A DNA stretch of 64,000 bases from Algoriphagus faecimaris (GTDB taxonomy: Bacteria > Bacteroidota > Bacteroidia > Cytophagales > Cyclobacteriaceae), in the NCBI RefSeq assembly GCF_900101705.1, contig NZ_FNAC01000012.1:53259-117258 (forward strand). The letters run 5' to 3'. The notes under the pieces are model-generated. The model worked only from the letters and a program-made list of their open reading frames with translations, did not search any database and was not told the origin of the DNA. The position numbers and the translations under genes are program-made. Shown here one piece after another: positions 36,254-47,643 of this stretch; position 1 is the stretch's first letter, and every line of letters begins with the position of its first letter.

Positions 36254-39200
36254 CTATTGAGCTAAATTAAATCGTAATTGTCCGCCAAATGAGGTAGTAG
36301 CTCTTTTATAGGCAGTGGTGATACGAGGATCATTGATGGTGCGATCAAAATAAATAGTCAATTCTAAGTTTTGATTGATGATGTACCCTATAGTTGGCCG
36401 GAATTGGATATTGAGATTTCCATTGGTCACGGTACTTCCTTCTTCGATTTTTCGCTGAACTTGCCTGGTGTCACCTATTTTCATGTCTAGACGCATTTGG
36501 ACGTCATTTTTCAAGACGGTCTCTCTTCCCTGGATTTTAAATGGGATTTTCATCCCTGCTTTGGTATAAGCGAGATTGACTCCAAAATCAGTAGTACGCT
36601 GCTCAGTAACCTGTGCATTAGAAAAATTCAGACCTAAGGCCCGCTCTTTATTGTAATTGACGGCGATGCTGAAGCGGTCCTTGGTCAATAGGTCCAGACC
36701 TATCAAAGGAGCGAAGCGTTCCGACATCACTACCTGATTAAGTACAAAAATAGGAATAAACTGTCCTTCGGTATTGATTTGGTTTCCTAAGGGGATTTCT
36801 TGTAATCGGTTAAATAATTCTAAGCCTTGCTGGTATTGTAGAGAATTGGAGAAATTACTAACATCATAGGTAGAGGTATAAGAGTGGGTAATATTGATGC
36901 TACTGAATATATCGCTGAGTCCTTTCAGCCTAGAAAGTCCTCTGTAATCTATTCTCCAGTTGGGAAGTGGGGTTTTGGGGAATGGATTTAAACTTACTTC
37001 ACTCGCATTTTGTCCTCGGTAGGCTGCGATGAAAGCTGGGATCAAAACGTCTTGTCCATTGATGCTGTATTCTCCTCCGGAGTTTAGATTATCCAGTCTG
37101 GATTTGATAATGGATCGGTTTGCCTCAAAATCTGCAAAAAGCGGTGAGTTGTTTTGTAAATCATCTCTCGAAAAACTCGTGCCTATCATCATTGTGGTGA
37201 TAGAATAAGAGCCTATTCGATTGGGACTTATGGATAAATATTCTCCAGGATTATCGAGTGAGTTTCTGAATATCTCTTGGTAGTCACCGACCTCACGTTT
37301 GTTGGCATTTAAGGTGATTCTAAAGTCTCTAAAAGGCTCTACCAAAGCTCCCAAGCGAAGATTGAATGAGCGACTTTGTAAGAAAGGCTGAGTAAGCTCT
37401 GCACTAGGCGCAATCGACCCCCTCAGGGCCAGTTCGTTCCGTATCTGTGGATTTTGGCTTCCAAAGAGAAATGCTAATCCTGGATTTTCAAAGGCTCGAT
37501 CCATTCCAAGAAGTCCTGTATTAGGCATGTATCCTGGTAAAAATGTACCCTCAACTAGGCTATAATTATAGGTGACCTCCTTGACCATCATCAGGAATTT
37601 AAGAAGTTTGTTCGTAAAGGGAGTTCCTATGGTGTCTTCTGCGGTTACTGATTGCCTTCCAGGAATACTTGGCCGTTTAGGAGCATTTAGTGCATTTAGT
37701 TTTTTGTTTTTGGAATAAAGGCTAATCAAATCAAACTTACCATTCAGTGTTTGCTCTCGGGTGTTTTGGATGGTATTTCCTAAAGTGTCCCGCTGACCGA
37801 TAGCCCCTGTCATCCAGGTGTAGGTGGTATTGTATTTATAATCTGATTTGATCCAGCTCAAGAAGCCAATTTTGTCAAGCGGAAGTGTGTAATTAAGCTC
37901 TGCCGTTTGATTGTAGTTGGTCCTTCTACCAAAATTCCAAAAATTAGTTCTTACCGAGTCGATTTTGGCTTCCGTATCCAAATCACCTTCGGGTTCATCA
38001 ATCACTGCCATAATTGATGCCGAATAATCCACCCTAAGATTTTTGGTCAAGTCCCAGTTCAGTGTGTAGAATCTATTCATGAAGAATGATTTTTGGAACA
38101 AAGGATCTACACCAGTTGAGCTGAGCTGATCATTTCTGTACTGTGATCTCAAGAATCGTCTATCTACATCCACTCGGGCTAAAATAAGGGTAGGGGATAA
38201 GTTAAGATTGAAATCTTTGATCAACTTGAGATTGGGTGAATTGAGCCATTCTGAATTCTTAAACGGCTCTATAGTTAGAGCTTTGGGTTGAAAACTATAA
38301 GTAATATTTCCCTTGTTGGTTTTAAACTCATAATTCTGAATCTGTGCATTGGACTGCGTGACAGTACCCACAGCATAGCTAAAAGAGAAGTTGCTCAGAT
38401 CATAAATCCTGTTGGGCGCCTCGGGATTAGATTTAATTTTTCGAACATTATTAAAGCTGATATTTCTTCGCTTCTGCTGATCTAGGGCAATGTCCCTATA
38501 GGCATCTCTTTCTGCATCTGTTTCAAATTTCCCCAAAGCCAATTCAAAGGGTACGTCTGGATTGAGCGGGTCAAATTCTGGTCGTGTGGATGAGTTTTCC
38601 AAACTGAAATACATAGGAATATTGATTCCTATAGCTTCAGGAAGGAGTTTGTGTACGTCCACATTAGTAGAGATGTCATATTGGGTAGTGGCTTGTCTGG
38701 CTCGTTGGGAAAGCCGGGTTTCTAGTCCTCCAAATCCAATCGAATTGTGTCTAATAGATGCCGAAACCACAGCCAAATCCGCAATTTTGGCATTCATGTA
38801 GGCATTTGCTGCCCATCCATTGGATTTGGTAGCTCCTGTCACCCGGAGTTCATTGGCCCAAATACATACACTTTTGCTTCCCCCTGCTCCGGTACCCGGG
38901 TTTCTTACCCCTATCATACTACCCTGAGTCTGATTAAGCTCTGGTCGTCCTATGACGGTTACTTTATACTGTCTGACCTGCTTAGAATAGGGGAGGTTTA
39001 AGGGGACTCGTTGATTGTCCCGCTCAATCTTTACATCGACGATTTCTTGGATGGCGATGTCAATTTCATTTTCTAAAGGCCAAATTTGTCTGGGGTCTCG
39101 AGTGCCTTTTGGAGTAATGATAAGCGGAACTTCTATTTCATAATAATTATCGGTGTAATCCGTTCCTAGTCTTAAAAATGCCGTCAATTCTCCATCCTGA

Positions 39201-42200
39201 GCATCTTCACTATCGGCATGAAAAAACATCTTGATTCGCTCAAATTGAACCAAGTCTAGGGTTACATTTTTGAAGACCGCTCTAGCGTCTCTTGAAGCCA
39301 GGTCTTCTACACAAACTCTGAGGGATTGCTCATTCAACCTTCGCTCTACGGTGGAGGTATTATCCCTATCCCTGACGATACCAGGAGGCAGTACGTAAGG
39401 GCTTTGGGTATCACTTCCTTGTGAATTTTCTTCTATCCCGACGACATCTACAGTCACATTTGATATATCTGGCTCAGGAATCTCAAAAAATCCACGCTCA
39501 TACAGTGACTCTTGGAAGACTCTCCACTGACTGCCCACCATTCTAAAGTTAGCCATTCTCAGTACTACGGGCTGTTGAAAACCAGTCAAGTAAGTTCTCA
39601 TCCATCGGATTGATTTGAACCCGGTGATATTCCCCTGGGTACGATCTGGCTGGCGAACAGGGATCCGGAAAAGATACCAATCCACATTTTCCCCGGCTTC
39701 ATTATGAGTGACCTTGTCTACGATATAGTTCTGTCCGACCTCTAGGCTTTCCGGTCTGAGATCAAGTTCGTACTCATAATAATTTTCAAGCTCATTGATG
39801 GTATTATCGGTATTAAGGTCTTCATTATCAGGATTGTTAGTTCCTGAAGGGGTGTAAGGAAGGTTTTGATTGGAAGTGACAGGAGAATTGCCTTCCATTC
39901 CATTAAACTTCTTGTAGCGCTCCAAAATTTTAACATCCTCTTGGTCAAAATTTTCATCCAGATAATATTGAAATAAATCACCTGAAACATCCGCTAATAT
40001 CTGATTTCTTGCCTGTTGATTTACATTGATCCTATTCAGGAATCTATCTTGAAAGAAGCTGATCTCATCTTCATTTTTAAGCCCATCCAAGCCTACATCT
40101 TGATTTTCTCTGGCTAATTCGGAGTTATCAAAAGCCGGGATCAGGAATTGCTCTCTCGTGATTCTGCCCCATTCATTACTACGAGTTTCACTAGGATCTC
40201 CATCCGCTGGCAAGCCATTTTCAAAGGCATGACTTCCGTCCTTCATGACATCTTCAGAAATATCACCTAGGTTAAATAGTAGCTTGCCCCCGGTGGTATT
40301 GTTTTCATTGAAAATCCCATCGAGAACTCTTCCATTTTCACCCTCAATGAATGGGTCTAAAAGCCAAAATTCTAAGTATTCAATGTTAGTCCGGTCAAAA
40401 TCCACCTCTGTGGTGATGGCTCGAGTAACTCCACCATAATTTTGCTCAGGGTTGGGAAGCAGACCATCTTGCGTTAAACCAGGGTTGTAGTTGTACATTC
40501 CCCTCTCACTTGGGAAATAAGCTAATTCAAATAAGGGCTGCGGAGTAATAATCACTTCTCGGTCTTGATTGGGGAAGATTTCTTGAGGAATTACTCTGCG
40601 TACATAATGATTTCTTCTGTCTTCTCGAGTGATATTACTAGGCACACCTGGGCCATTTTCACGGTAAAAAATATTGTCAATATTATACCAAGCGATTCTT
40701 GCCCGTCTGTAAGTAGCCCCCAGGTTGTCCTCTGTGAGACTACTCAGGTCAAATCGATTGTCATCTGTTTCTGGAGTCGCAGCCAATTTCCAATTTTGAT
40801 TAGCGGCTCCTCCAAGATTAAATGGGGTAATAGCCGCTTCAAAGTCATCAATGTAAGAAGCCTGTTCGCCATTTACCCGATTGGAAGTACCAGGAATAAG
40901 ATGTGCGAATTCACCACTGAAAGTAACCAAGGAAGGCTCTTTGGTATTGGTAAATGGAAGTGCGTCTGCCAGTCTGGTCAAAAATCGGGATTCATCACTG
41001 AAGTTGGCGTCTAGACCCCATAGACTATTTCGGAGGGTTTCATTTCCTGTAGCAATTCGGGTGACGTTAGGTCTTTCGTTGAGGTATAAGAAGGTGCCTC
41101 CTAGGCTGAATTTTTCACTGAAAAGGTAATCCAGCCTTGTGCCCAAGAGACTTCGGGTTTGAAAGGATACTAAATCGGCCTTTTCAAAACTGATATTGAT
41201 TTGTTTGCCTGATTGGAGGATAGCATCATTGATGATGACAAGTCGGCCCACATTATAATCAATAGTATAGTCGACTCCTTCTGTCAAAGGAATATTTCCT
41301 GCCTGCACGATCACTGAACCGGGAGAAATATTCAATCCTGGAAGCTGGATTTCACTTGCTGAACCAGCAGTCAGTCGACCTTTGATAAAATATTTGTTGA
41401 GTCGTGTGACTAGTTCGGCGTCTGCCTGAGTAGTTTTATAAAGTGTATCGTACACGTACTTCTCCTTAAGTACTCCTTCATTGGGTAGGAATCTCTTTTC
41501 CAAATTGGAACCGAAGGGTTCCAGGACAGGGAAAATCAATAATCCTCGATTGGAAATCATGGTGATGCCCTCTACGAAATCAAAATTCCCGTCAGGGGCA
41601 GGATCATTTTGAGGGTTGAGATTGTCTAATCCAGTCAATCGAATCAGTGGCACATCTTTAACATTCTGACCTTCAAGTAGAGAAGGGTTATCCAAGCCGG
41701 TGCGATCATCTCTATAAATTACTTGAAGTTGAAAACCCTCTCGGAGGATTTGGGAGGCATTAAGACTGTAGACGTTTTTCATCATCAGATCCCAAGTAGG
41801 TACTTGGGTATTGATCCGAGCGGGCCGAAGAAGTTTGAGGAAAATCAATTCATCTTCCCGGCGATTTTGATAATCTTCGGTTAATTCTCCCACTTTATAG
41901 ACTTGACCATTGTAGGTGTACTCGTAGGAAACTGCAAGTACTTCATCGTTTTGAAGCCTTCTAAACAAAGAGAGAAATCCGAGTTGCTTATTGAAAAAAA
42001 ACTCAGTTTCGTCCAATTTTCTGGCACCATTGATTTGTTCAAAGTCTACTCCCTTTCGGACACCCAAGGCACTTTCCATAGCTCTCGATCCTGTATCAAA
42101 GGGTCTGAAGCTTGGATTTCCTGTGATATTTTGAAATAAATTATTCGCTCCATTGGTAGCCGGTGAGTTAGGGTTACCAGGGGCAATAGATGGGTTTTCC

Positions 42201-43384
42201 CCATTCAGAAGGACTCTTCCCTCTCCCAAATCCATGAATGCGGCAAAATTACGGAGGGTTTCAGTATTCGCCGCTCTGTTCATGATGTAGACTTCTATCC
42301 GAGTAATGTTGACACCAGAGAGGACCTGTGGAAGCCCTCTTAGCCAGCGTTCGTAATTTTCCCTGAAGAAATGTGAAAGGAAAAAATGCCTGTTTTCATC
42401 ATATCTGGATGCTTGAATATCAAATGTCCTTCCTTGTCCATTGGCATCGATGACTAAATTATCTCTTCTTCCCCTTTGTGTTGAGGCTACGGCAGTTACT
42501 CCTAATTTTCCAAATTGCATTTGGGTTTTGACACCAAATAGATTTTGAGCACCTTGAATCAGTCTGTTTTGGACTGGCATCGAGACGTTTCCGATTTCTA
42601 TGGATTTGATGATATCCTCCTCGAAGCCATTGAATTCCAGTTTGAGTTGATTCTGAAAATCAAAGGAATTGTTGGAATCAAAGTTGGCTCCGATTTTCAT
42701 TTTTTCACCCAAGGTTCCATTGACTGCCATTTGAATCTGCTGATTAAAATTAAAGCCGCCATTTCGCTGCTGTCGAATGGGGAGGGTAGGGTTGTCTATT
42801 CTCCTGAAAATAGCACCAAAGTCTAGATTGACATAACCCGTAGGTTCTATATTGATGTCACTTCCCCCGAAAATCCTGTCAAATTGAGGGCTGACTGTCA
42901 TCGGAGGGATTAGCCCCCTACCTTCCACAGCGCTTTCTCCATCACCACCACGGGCGCGGCTTCGCCAGTAGTCTTGGCGTACCTTATATTCTTGAATTTT
43001 GGAGAATTGCTCAAAATCATACTCTTGTTCATTTCCCATTCGGGTCGTGTCCAACTGATCCGAAATGTTATAGCGCAAAGTGGAATCCATCCTTACTTCA
43101 ACAGATTGTGAAATAGGAGGGAGAGGAGAAAAGGGGGATCGACTGATTAAAAAGGGGTTTCTATTCGGATAGAGGGGGTTTGTCCGTGTGTTTTGCCAAA
43201 GCAAAAAAGAGGGAAGCATCCTCCTTCTATTCAAAGAGTCTAGGCGTGTCTGTACACTGTCAGCAGAGGTCTGCTGGGATTGAGCTGTTTGGTAACTTAG
43301 AATCAAACCAAGCAGGATGAGGCTAGCGGGCCAACTGCCTCGAAACCTTCTCCTGCAAAAAGTCAGTAACTTCCGAAAGTCCAA
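36254..43384 (-). CDS. sprA: T9SS outer-membrane translocon SprA (Sov)
   Basis: This 2376-residue protein is the largest in the window. A signal peptide lies at about 16-37. Two copies of the SprA N-terminal domain type alternate with long beta-rich stretches, in keeping with the 36-strand barrel reported for this family. SprA is the pore through which folded T9SS cargo crosses the outer membrane, helped by PorV and a plug protein; in gliding relatives it also exports adhesins. The length and context (ruvA upstream by 12 bp, gcvH downstream) are standard. No frameshift or stop interrupts it. Confidence 0.95.
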   Translation of the reverse strand: MDFRKLLTFCRRRFRGSWPASLILLGLILSYQTAQSQQTSADSVQTRLDSLNRRRMLPSFLLWQNTRTNPLYPNRNPFLISRSPFSPLPPISQSVEVRMDSTLRYNISDQLDTTRMGNEQEYDFEQFSKIQEYKVRQDYWRSRARGGDGESAVEGRGLIPPMTVSPQFDRIFGGSDINIEPTGYVNLDFGAIFRRIDNPTLPIRQQRNGGFNFNQQIQMAVNGTLGEKMKIGANFDSNNSFDFQNQLKLEFNGFEEDIIKSIEIGNVSMPVQNRLIQGAQNLFGVKTQMQFGKLGVTAVASTQRGRRDNLVIDANGQGRTFDIQASRYDENRHFFLSHFFRENYERWLRGLPQVLSGVNITRIEVYIMNRAANTETLRNFAAFMDLGEGRVLLNGENPSIAPGNPNSPATNGANNLFQNITGNPSFRPFDTGSRAMESALGVRKGVDFEQINGARKLDETEFFFNKQLGFLSLFRRLQNDEVLAVSYEYTYNGQVYKVGELTEDYQNRREDELIFLKLLRPARINTQVPTWDLMMKNVYSLNASQILREGFQLQVIYRDDRTGLDNPSLLEGQNVKDVPLIRLTGLDNLNPQNDPAPDGNFDFVEGITMISNRGLLIFPVLEPFGSNLEKRFLPNEGVLKEKYVYDTLYKTTQADAELVTRLNKYFIKGRLTAGSASEIQLPGLNISPGSVIVQAGNIPLTEGVDYTIDYNVGRLVIINDAILQSGKQINISFEKADLVSFQTRSLLGTRLDYLFSEKFSLGGTFLYLNERPNVTRIATGNETLRNSLWGLDANFSDESRFLTRLADALPFTNTKEPSLVTFSGEFAHLIPGTSNRVNGEQASYIDDFEAAITPFNLGGAANQNWKLAATPETDDNRFDLSSLTEDNLGATYRRARIAWYNIDNIFYRENGPGVPSNITREDRRNHYVRRVIPQEIFPNQDREVIITPQPLFELAYFPSERGMYNYNPGLTQDGLLPNPEQNYGGVTRAITTEVDFDRTNIEYLEFWLLDPFIEGENGRVLDGIFNENNTTGGKLLFNLGDISEDVMKDGSHAFENGLPADGDPSETRSNEWGRITREQFLIPAFDNSELARENQDVGLDGLKNEDEISFFQDRFLNRINVNQQARNQILADVSGDLFQYYLDENFDQEDVKILERYKKFNGMEGNSPVTSNQNLPYTPSGTNNPDNEDLNTDNTINELENYYEYELDLRPESLEVGQNYIVDKVTHNEAGENVDWYLFRIPVRQPDRTQGNITGFKSIRWMRTYLTGFQQPVVLRMANFRMVGSQWRVFQESLYERGFFEIPEPDISNVTVDVVGIEENSQGSDTQSPYVLPPGIVRDRDNTSTVERRLNEQSLRVCVEDLASRDARAVFKNVTLDLVQFERIKMFFHADSEDAQDGELTAFLRLGTDYTDNYYEIEVPLIITPKGTRDPRQIWPLENEIDIAIQEIVDVKIERDNQRVPLNLPYSKQVRQYKVTVIGRPELNQTQGSMIGVRNPGTGAGGSKSVCIWANELRVTGATKSNGWAANAYMNAKIADLAVVSASIRHNSIGFGGLETRLSQRARQATTQYDISTNVDVHKLLPEAIGINIPMYFSLENSSTRPEFDPLNPDVPFELALGKFETDAERDAYRDIALDQQKRRNISFNNVRKIKSNPEAPNRIYDLSNFSFSYAVGTVTQSNAQIQNYEFKTNKGNITYSFQPKALTIEPFKNSEWLNSPNLKLIKDFNLNLSPTLILARVDVDRRFLRSQYRNDQLSSTGVDPLFQKSFFMNRFYTLNWDLTKNLRVDYSASIMAVIDEPEGDLDTEAKIDSVRTNFWNFGRRTNYNQTAELNYTLPLDKIGFLSWIKSDYKYNTTYTWMTGAIGQRDTLGNTIQNTREQTLNGKFDLISLYSKNKKLNALNAPKRPSIPGRQSVTAEDTIGTPFTNKLLKFLMMVKEVTYNYSLVEGTFLPGYMPNTGLLGMDRAFENPGLAFLFGSQNPQIRNELALRGSIAPSAELTQPFLQSRSFNLRLGALVEPFRDFRITLNANKREVGDYQEIFRNSLDNPGEYLSISPNRIGSYSITTMMIGTSFSRDDLQNNSPLFADFEANRSIIKSRLDNLNSGGEYSINGQDVLIPAFIAAYRGQNASEVSLNPFPKTPLPNWRIDYRGLSRLKGLSDIFSSINITHSYTSTYDVSNFSNSLQYQQGLELFNRLQEIPLGNQINTEGQFIPIFVLNQVVMSERFAPLIGLDLLTKDRFSIAVNYNKERALGLNFSNAQVTEQRTTDFGVNLAYTKAGMKIPFKIQGRETVLKNDVQMRLDMKIGDTRQVQRKIEEGSTVTNGNLNIQFRPTIGYIINQNLELTIYFDRTINDPRITTAYKRATTSFGGQLRFNLAQ

Positions 43385-43396
43385 TCCAATTGTAAA

Positions 43397-43993
43397 TTAT
43401 GGTGTCTTTAAAGATGCTTTAATTAAATCTTCTAAAGAAATTTCTCCATTGGTTTTTTTGAGTACCTGAGCAATATTTTTTTCTGCTGCCGTTTTGGGAA
43501 ACCCTAAAGTAATTAAGGCTTGTAACGCTTCCTCGCGGATTTTATTGCTGGATTTCAAAAATCCCATTGGAACTGTGCTACTTTCAGAACTGCCTTTTCC
43601 TACCTTATCTTTAAGCTCTAGAATAATCCGCTGAGCAGTTTTTACACCTATCCCTTTTACATGCTGTATGGTGGCAACATCCCCTGATAGTATGGCATGC
43701 TCAATTTCTTCTGTACTCAGTGAAGATAAAATCATCAAACCTGTATTCGGACCTACACCGTTGATAGAAATTAAAAGCAAGAATAGGCGCTTTTCTTCTT
43801 CATCTTTGAATCCGTAGAGGGTGTGTGCATCTTCTTTGATATGCAAAAAGGTGAGGAGCCTGATTTGCTCCTCATCTTTGATTTTACTATAAGTCTGTAA
43901 GGAAATTTTCACGTGGTATCCCATTCCGCCCACATCTATGATGACATAGGTGGGATCTTTGAAAACCAATTTTCCTTGTAGATAGGCGATCAT
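43397..43993 (-). CDS. ruvA: Holliday junction branch migration protein RuvA
   Basis: A 198-residue protein with an OB-fold start [23 protein letters not shown], a helix-hairpin-helix region (LLISINGVGPNTGLMILSSL, then HVKGIGVKTAQRIILELKDKV) and a C-terminal domain (about 150-198) that contacts RuvB. RuvA tetramers bind four-way junctions in recombination. The start overlaps the maeB stop by 4 bases; ruvB and ruvC are not here. Confidence 0.95.
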   Translation of the reverse strand: MIAYLQGKLVFKDPTYVIIDVGGMGYHVKISLQTYSKIKDEEQIRLLTFLHIKEDAHTLYGFKDEEEKRLFLLLISINGVGPNTGLMILSSLSTEEIEHAILSGDVATIQHVKGIGVKTAQRIILELKDKVGKGSSESSTVPMGFLKSSNKIREEALQALITLGFPKTAAEKNIAQVLKKTNGEISLEDLIKASLKTP

Positions 43994-46260
43994 GAATCTG
44001 ATGCGGTCTGTGCGTCTACTACTGCTATCGCCACCATGTTGACTATTTCACGGATCGAACTTCCCAGCTGAAGGATATGCACCGGTTTGTTCATACCCAA
44101 CAAAATAGGCCCAATAGCCTCGGCATTTCCCAATTCTGCCATCAGCTTATAGGCAATGTTGCCAGAGCTCAGGTCTGGGAAGATTAAGGTATTGGCCTTT
44201 TTATTGACTAGCTTGGAGAAAGGGTACATTTCCTTTTGGATCTCCTCGTTCAAAGCTACATTAGCCTGCATTTCTCCTTCGATGATCAGGTCAGGATATT
44301 TTGCCTTTGCCATTTCAGTAGCTTTAGCAGTTTTCGAAGCCGTTTCTCCTTTGGCAGAGCCAAAATTGGAGTAAGATAAAACAGCGATTCTTGGCTCAAT
44401 ATTGAAGAACTTAACTGCGTCAGCTGTCAAGCCAATGATTTCTACTAACTCCTCTGCGGTAGGATTAAGATTTACCGTAGCATCTGCAAAAAAGAAAGGA
44501 CCCTTATCAGTGTTCATGATGTACATACCTGCAACACGCTTAGTGCCCGGCTTGACACCGATCGTATGTAGAGATGGGAGTATTGTCTTAGGATAATCTC
44601 TCGTCAGACCTGAAATAAATGCATCAGCATATCCAGTCTCTACCATCAGCGCGCCGAAGTAGTTTCTCTGAGTGACTAATCTGCTGGCGTCTGCCAAAGT
44701 CATTCCTTTGCGCTGACGTTTTCTATAGAGTATTTCTGCAAACTGATTTGCTTTGTCTTTCTCCTCCAGTGGATCAATGATGGTGACATGATTCAAGTCT
44801 AGAGAGTTTTCTTCGATCAGCGCTAGGATTTTCTCTCTATTTCCCAAAAGGATAGGATTGGCGATTTTCTCGTCTCGGATGATTTGCGCTGCTTTGAGTA
44901 TTTTCCGGTTGTCTGCTTCCGCAAAAACTACACGTTTTGGATCTTTTTTGGCTCTGGCGATGACTACAGACATCAATCGCTGATCAATTCCGATTCGCTC
45001 CTGCAATTCGAGTTCGTAAGCAGCCCAATCAAGAATTGGGTTTTTGGCAACACCGGATTCCATTGCTGCTCTAGCTACTGCAGGAGCAATGGTAGTGATT
45101 AGCCTTGGGTCAAGTGGCTTCGGTATAAGATACATTCTGCCAAATCCCAGTTTGCTTTCTCCATAAGCCTTGTTTACAATATCCGGAACAGGTTCTTTAG
45201 CAAGTTTTGCGATTGCTTTTGCAGCGGCCAATTTCATGGTTTCATTGATAGCAGTGGCCCTTACGTCCAATGCTCCTCTGAATATGTATGGAAATCCCAA
45301 AACATTATTTACTTGGTTGGGGTGGTCAGATCTACCAGTGGCCATAATTACATCCTCTCTGGCGGCTATGGCTAAGTCATAGGGGATTTCTGGATCTGGA
45401 TTAGCCAGAGCAAATACAATGGGGTTGGGGCCCATTAATTTGATTTGATCCTGAGAAACGATATTCCCAGCAGATAAGCCTAGAAAAACATCAGCTCCTG
45501 TCAAAGCATCACTTAGTGTATGAATATCTCTATCGGTAGCAAATTCTTCCTTGATCGAGTCCAAGTTAGTTCGATCTTTTCGGATCACGCCTTCCTTATC
45601 GCACATCACAAGGTTTTCTCGCTTAACGCCTAATGACATGTAAAATCGTGTACAAGAGACGGCAGACGCACCTGCGCCATTGACGACAAGTTTGATTTGC
45701 GTGATATCCTTTTCTACGATCTCAAGAGCATTGAGCAAAGCTGCACCGGAGATGATGGCTGTCCCATGCTGATCATCATGCATCACGGGGATGTTCATTT
45801 CTTTTTTGAGAGTCTGCTCGATTTCAAAGCATTCCGGTGCCTTAATATCTTCTAGGTTGACTCCACCAAAAGTTGGTTCTAGAGACTTGATGATTTGAAT
45901 GAGTTTTTGAGGATCCTTTTCGTTGATCTCAATATCAAACACATCTATTCCAGCGAATTTTTTAAATAATACGCCTTTTCCTTCCATGACCGGTTTGGAG
46001 GCTTCTGGGCCGATATCACCCAAACCTAAAACTGCTGTACCATTTGAAATTACAGCCACAAGGTTTCCTTTTGCCGTGTATTTGTAGACATTTTCTACAT
46101 CGGCTTCTATTTCCTTGCAGGGCTCAGCTACTCCTGGAGAGTAGGCAAGGGCCAAGTCCATTTGACTGGAAAGGGGTTTGGTAGGAATTACTTCGATTTT
46201 ACCCGGAGAACCCTGGGTATGATAGTTGAGCGCGTCTTCCTTACGAATTTTAATTGCCAT
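43990..46260 (-). CDS. maeB: NADP-dependent malic enzyme, MaeB type with phosphotransacetylase-like domain
   Basis: This enzyme decarboxylates malate to pyruvate with reduction of NADP. The catalytic part (about 1-425) has Tyr40 ([12 protein letters not shown]), Lys95, the Glu-Asp pair at 137-138, Asp162 and the dinucleotide motif NGAGASA at 194-200. The C-terminal ~325 residues form a phosphate-acetyltransferase-like domain (about 430-756), which in E. coli MaeB binds acetyl-CoA as an allosteric regulator rather than acting as an enzyme. At 756 residues the length is typical. It heads the maeB-ruvA-sprA cluster. Confidence 0.95.
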   Translation of the reverse strand: MAIKIRKEDALNYHTQGSPGKIEVIPTKPLSSQMDLALAYSPGVAEPCKEIEADVENVYKYTAKGNLVAVISNGTAVLGLGDIGPEASKPVMEGKGVLFKKFAGIDVFDIEINEKDPQKLIQIIKSLEPTFGGVNLEDIKAPECFEIEQTLKKEMNIPVMHDDQHGTAIISGAALLNALEIVEKDITQIKLVVNGAGASAVSCTRFYMSLGVKRENLVMCDKEGVIRKDRTNLDSIKEEFATDRDIHTLSDALTGADVFLGLSAGNIVSQDQIKLMGPNPIVFALANPDPEIPYDLAIAAREDVIMATGRSDHPNQVNNVLGFPYIFRGALDVRATAINETMKLAAAKAIAKLAKEPVPDIVNKAYGESKLGFGRMYLIPKPLDPRLITTIAPAVARAAMESGVAKNPILDWAAYELELQERIGIDQRLMSVVIARAKKDPKRVVFAEADNRKILKAAQIIRDEKIANPILLGNREKILALIEENSLDLNHVTIIDPLEEKDKANQFAEILYRKRQRKGMTLADASRLVTQRNYFGALMVETGYADAFISGLTRDYPKTILPSLHTIGVKPGTKRVAGMYIMNTDKGPFFFADATVNLNPTAEELVEIIGLTADAVKFFNIEPRIAVLSYSNFGSAKGETASKTAKATEMAKAKYPDLIIEGEMQANVALNEEIQKEMYPFSKLVNKKANTLIFPDLSSGNIAYKLMAELGNAEAIGPILLGMNKPVHILQLGSSIREIVNMVAIAVVDAQTASDS

Positions 46261-46283
46261 AAAAAGCTGAATTATTTGGGGTT

Positions 46284-47384
46284 TTAGGCTCCCTCTTCCG
46301 GTGTCCAGCTCACATCAGTCTTAAGTAAAATGGTCTCTATTTCTCTAAGCGCATCCCTATGAACTTCATTAGGATAGTATACAAAGCCCTCAATGTAATA
46401 AAGTTTGCCTTTTTCCTCGTCGATCATGAGGTACCCTAGATAGGATCCGCCCATGCTGAGATTGTTGGTTTTCCAGGAAGCCCTGATTTCGGTGGTAAAA
46501 TTATCATTTATCACCATGTTTCGGAACGCAGGAACGATTTGTTTTTCAGTTACTACATAAGAGGTAGGATCTTCAGGGTCACCGAATACATGTTTTCCTG
46601 TGATTGAGTCCCTGATTTTCAGTATGTTTTCAGGAAAAGTCTGCTCCTCTGATACATAATCTTCTACATGAAAAAACAGACTGATATCCGCACGATTTGC
46701 GGTCGGTGTAGGCTGCCTTACCCACAAAAAGCCCGGCTCTGACTTAGCTATTTGATAAGAAACGGGCACGTTTATTTCAATGCCTAGGTTATTTTTAGCC
46801 TCGTTGTTTGCTTCACTACTTTTTCGTGCCAAGATCGCTTTTTCCAAGCGGCCTCTTTCACGGACTTCAAAGAGGTTTTGAAGGCGAGCCGCGTTCTTTT
46901 TTAAATTTTCGATCAATTGTGGTTCGGTATTTCCAAAAAGATAAAGCACTTCTTGACCCACCGCAAACTCATCCTCTACTCTCAAGGAATAGAGACTAGG
47001 GTCATTGAGCGCCTTTTCTTTTGATTCTTTCGAAAATTGTGAGTTAATCACTTGACTGGCAGATCCCCTGTCATCAAAGGTAGTGACATAGATCAGATTA
47101 GTAGACATGCGAAGCATTCTTGTCATTGCTCTTGGGTCTACAGTATTGACTTTGAATTTTGATTCAGATCGGATCATACCCGGAAGGTCTGATTCAAAAA
47201 TATCTTTAAGAGCATCACCGACAGGACCGGCATATTTTGCTGAATCAATGACTAAAATGATTTCACCGATAGATCCTCGGGCTTTGGGCTTGGTGCTATT
47301 GGAGTTAGATCCGCTGCTTGACTCACAAGCCATCCACGTCATTGAAATAAGTACAAGAGAAACTATCCAGAAATTAGTTTTCAT
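46284..47384 (-). CDS. DUF4837 family lipoprotein
   Basis: The start at 47384 gives 366 residues opening MKTNFWIVSLVLISMTWMAC, with a lipoprotein signal and Cys about 20. An upstream ATG at 47435 would add 17 residues ahead of the signal and is unlikely. The mature protein begins with a Ser/Asn-rich stretch and has features of the Bacteroidota DUF4837 family (GEIILVIDSAKYAGPVGD, and a YYIEGFVYYPNEVHRD strand near the end). It is envelope-anchored with no known role. It lies 23 bp upstream of maeB. The ~260 bp before it hold no gene and no clear promoter. Confidence 0.83.
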   Translation of the reverse strand: MKTNFWIVSLVLISMTWMACESSSGSNSNSTKPKARGSIGEIILVIDSAKYAGPVGDALKDIFESDLPGMIRSESKFKVNTVDPRAMTRMLRMSTNLIYVTTFDDRGSASQVINSQFSKESKEKALNDPSLYSLRVEDEFAVGQEVLYLFGNTEPQLIENLKKNAARLQNLFEVRERGRLEKAILARKSSEANNEAKNNLGIEINVPVSYQIAKSEPGFLWVRQPTPTANRADISLFFHVEDYVSEEQTFPENILKIRDSITGKHVFGDPEDPTSYVVTEKQIVPAFRNMVINDNFTTEIRASWKTNNLSMGGSYLGYLMIDEEKGKLYYIEGFVYYPNEVHRDALREIETILLKTDVSWTPEEGA

Positions 47385-47643
47385 TAGATTGGTGTTTTGA
47401 TTCTTTGGGTGTGTACAAAATAAATACTTTCCCACCGTAAACCTTGTTCCACCTGATTCTTTTGCGGTTTGTTAAAAAAAATTAACAGATGGAGGCAGCT
47501 TTACCCACTTTGCCTCTTCTGCTGCAGTCTAAAAATCAATATTATTTACCTGATACTAATTCAACCAATTTTTAACGTAACTCTTGTTTCTTGATGGTTT
47601 GATCAATAATAATGATGATATCAGTCACGTAACCCTAAAAAAA

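Noticed and set aside
40565..41129. Plus-strand open frames of up to 149 codons inside sprA
   Set aside because: Antisense to continuous sprA coding sequence; no start context or known domain.
47385..47435. N-terminal extension of the DUF4837 lipoprotein
   Set aside because: It would place 17 charged and polar residues ahead of a clear lipoprotein signal.
47385..47643. A small RNA or tRNA in the gap between the transglycosylase and DUF4837 genes
   Set aside because: Only short weak inverted repeats (GAGGCA/TGCCTC and GTTAA/TTAAC) were found; no cloverleaf or terminator could be drawn.
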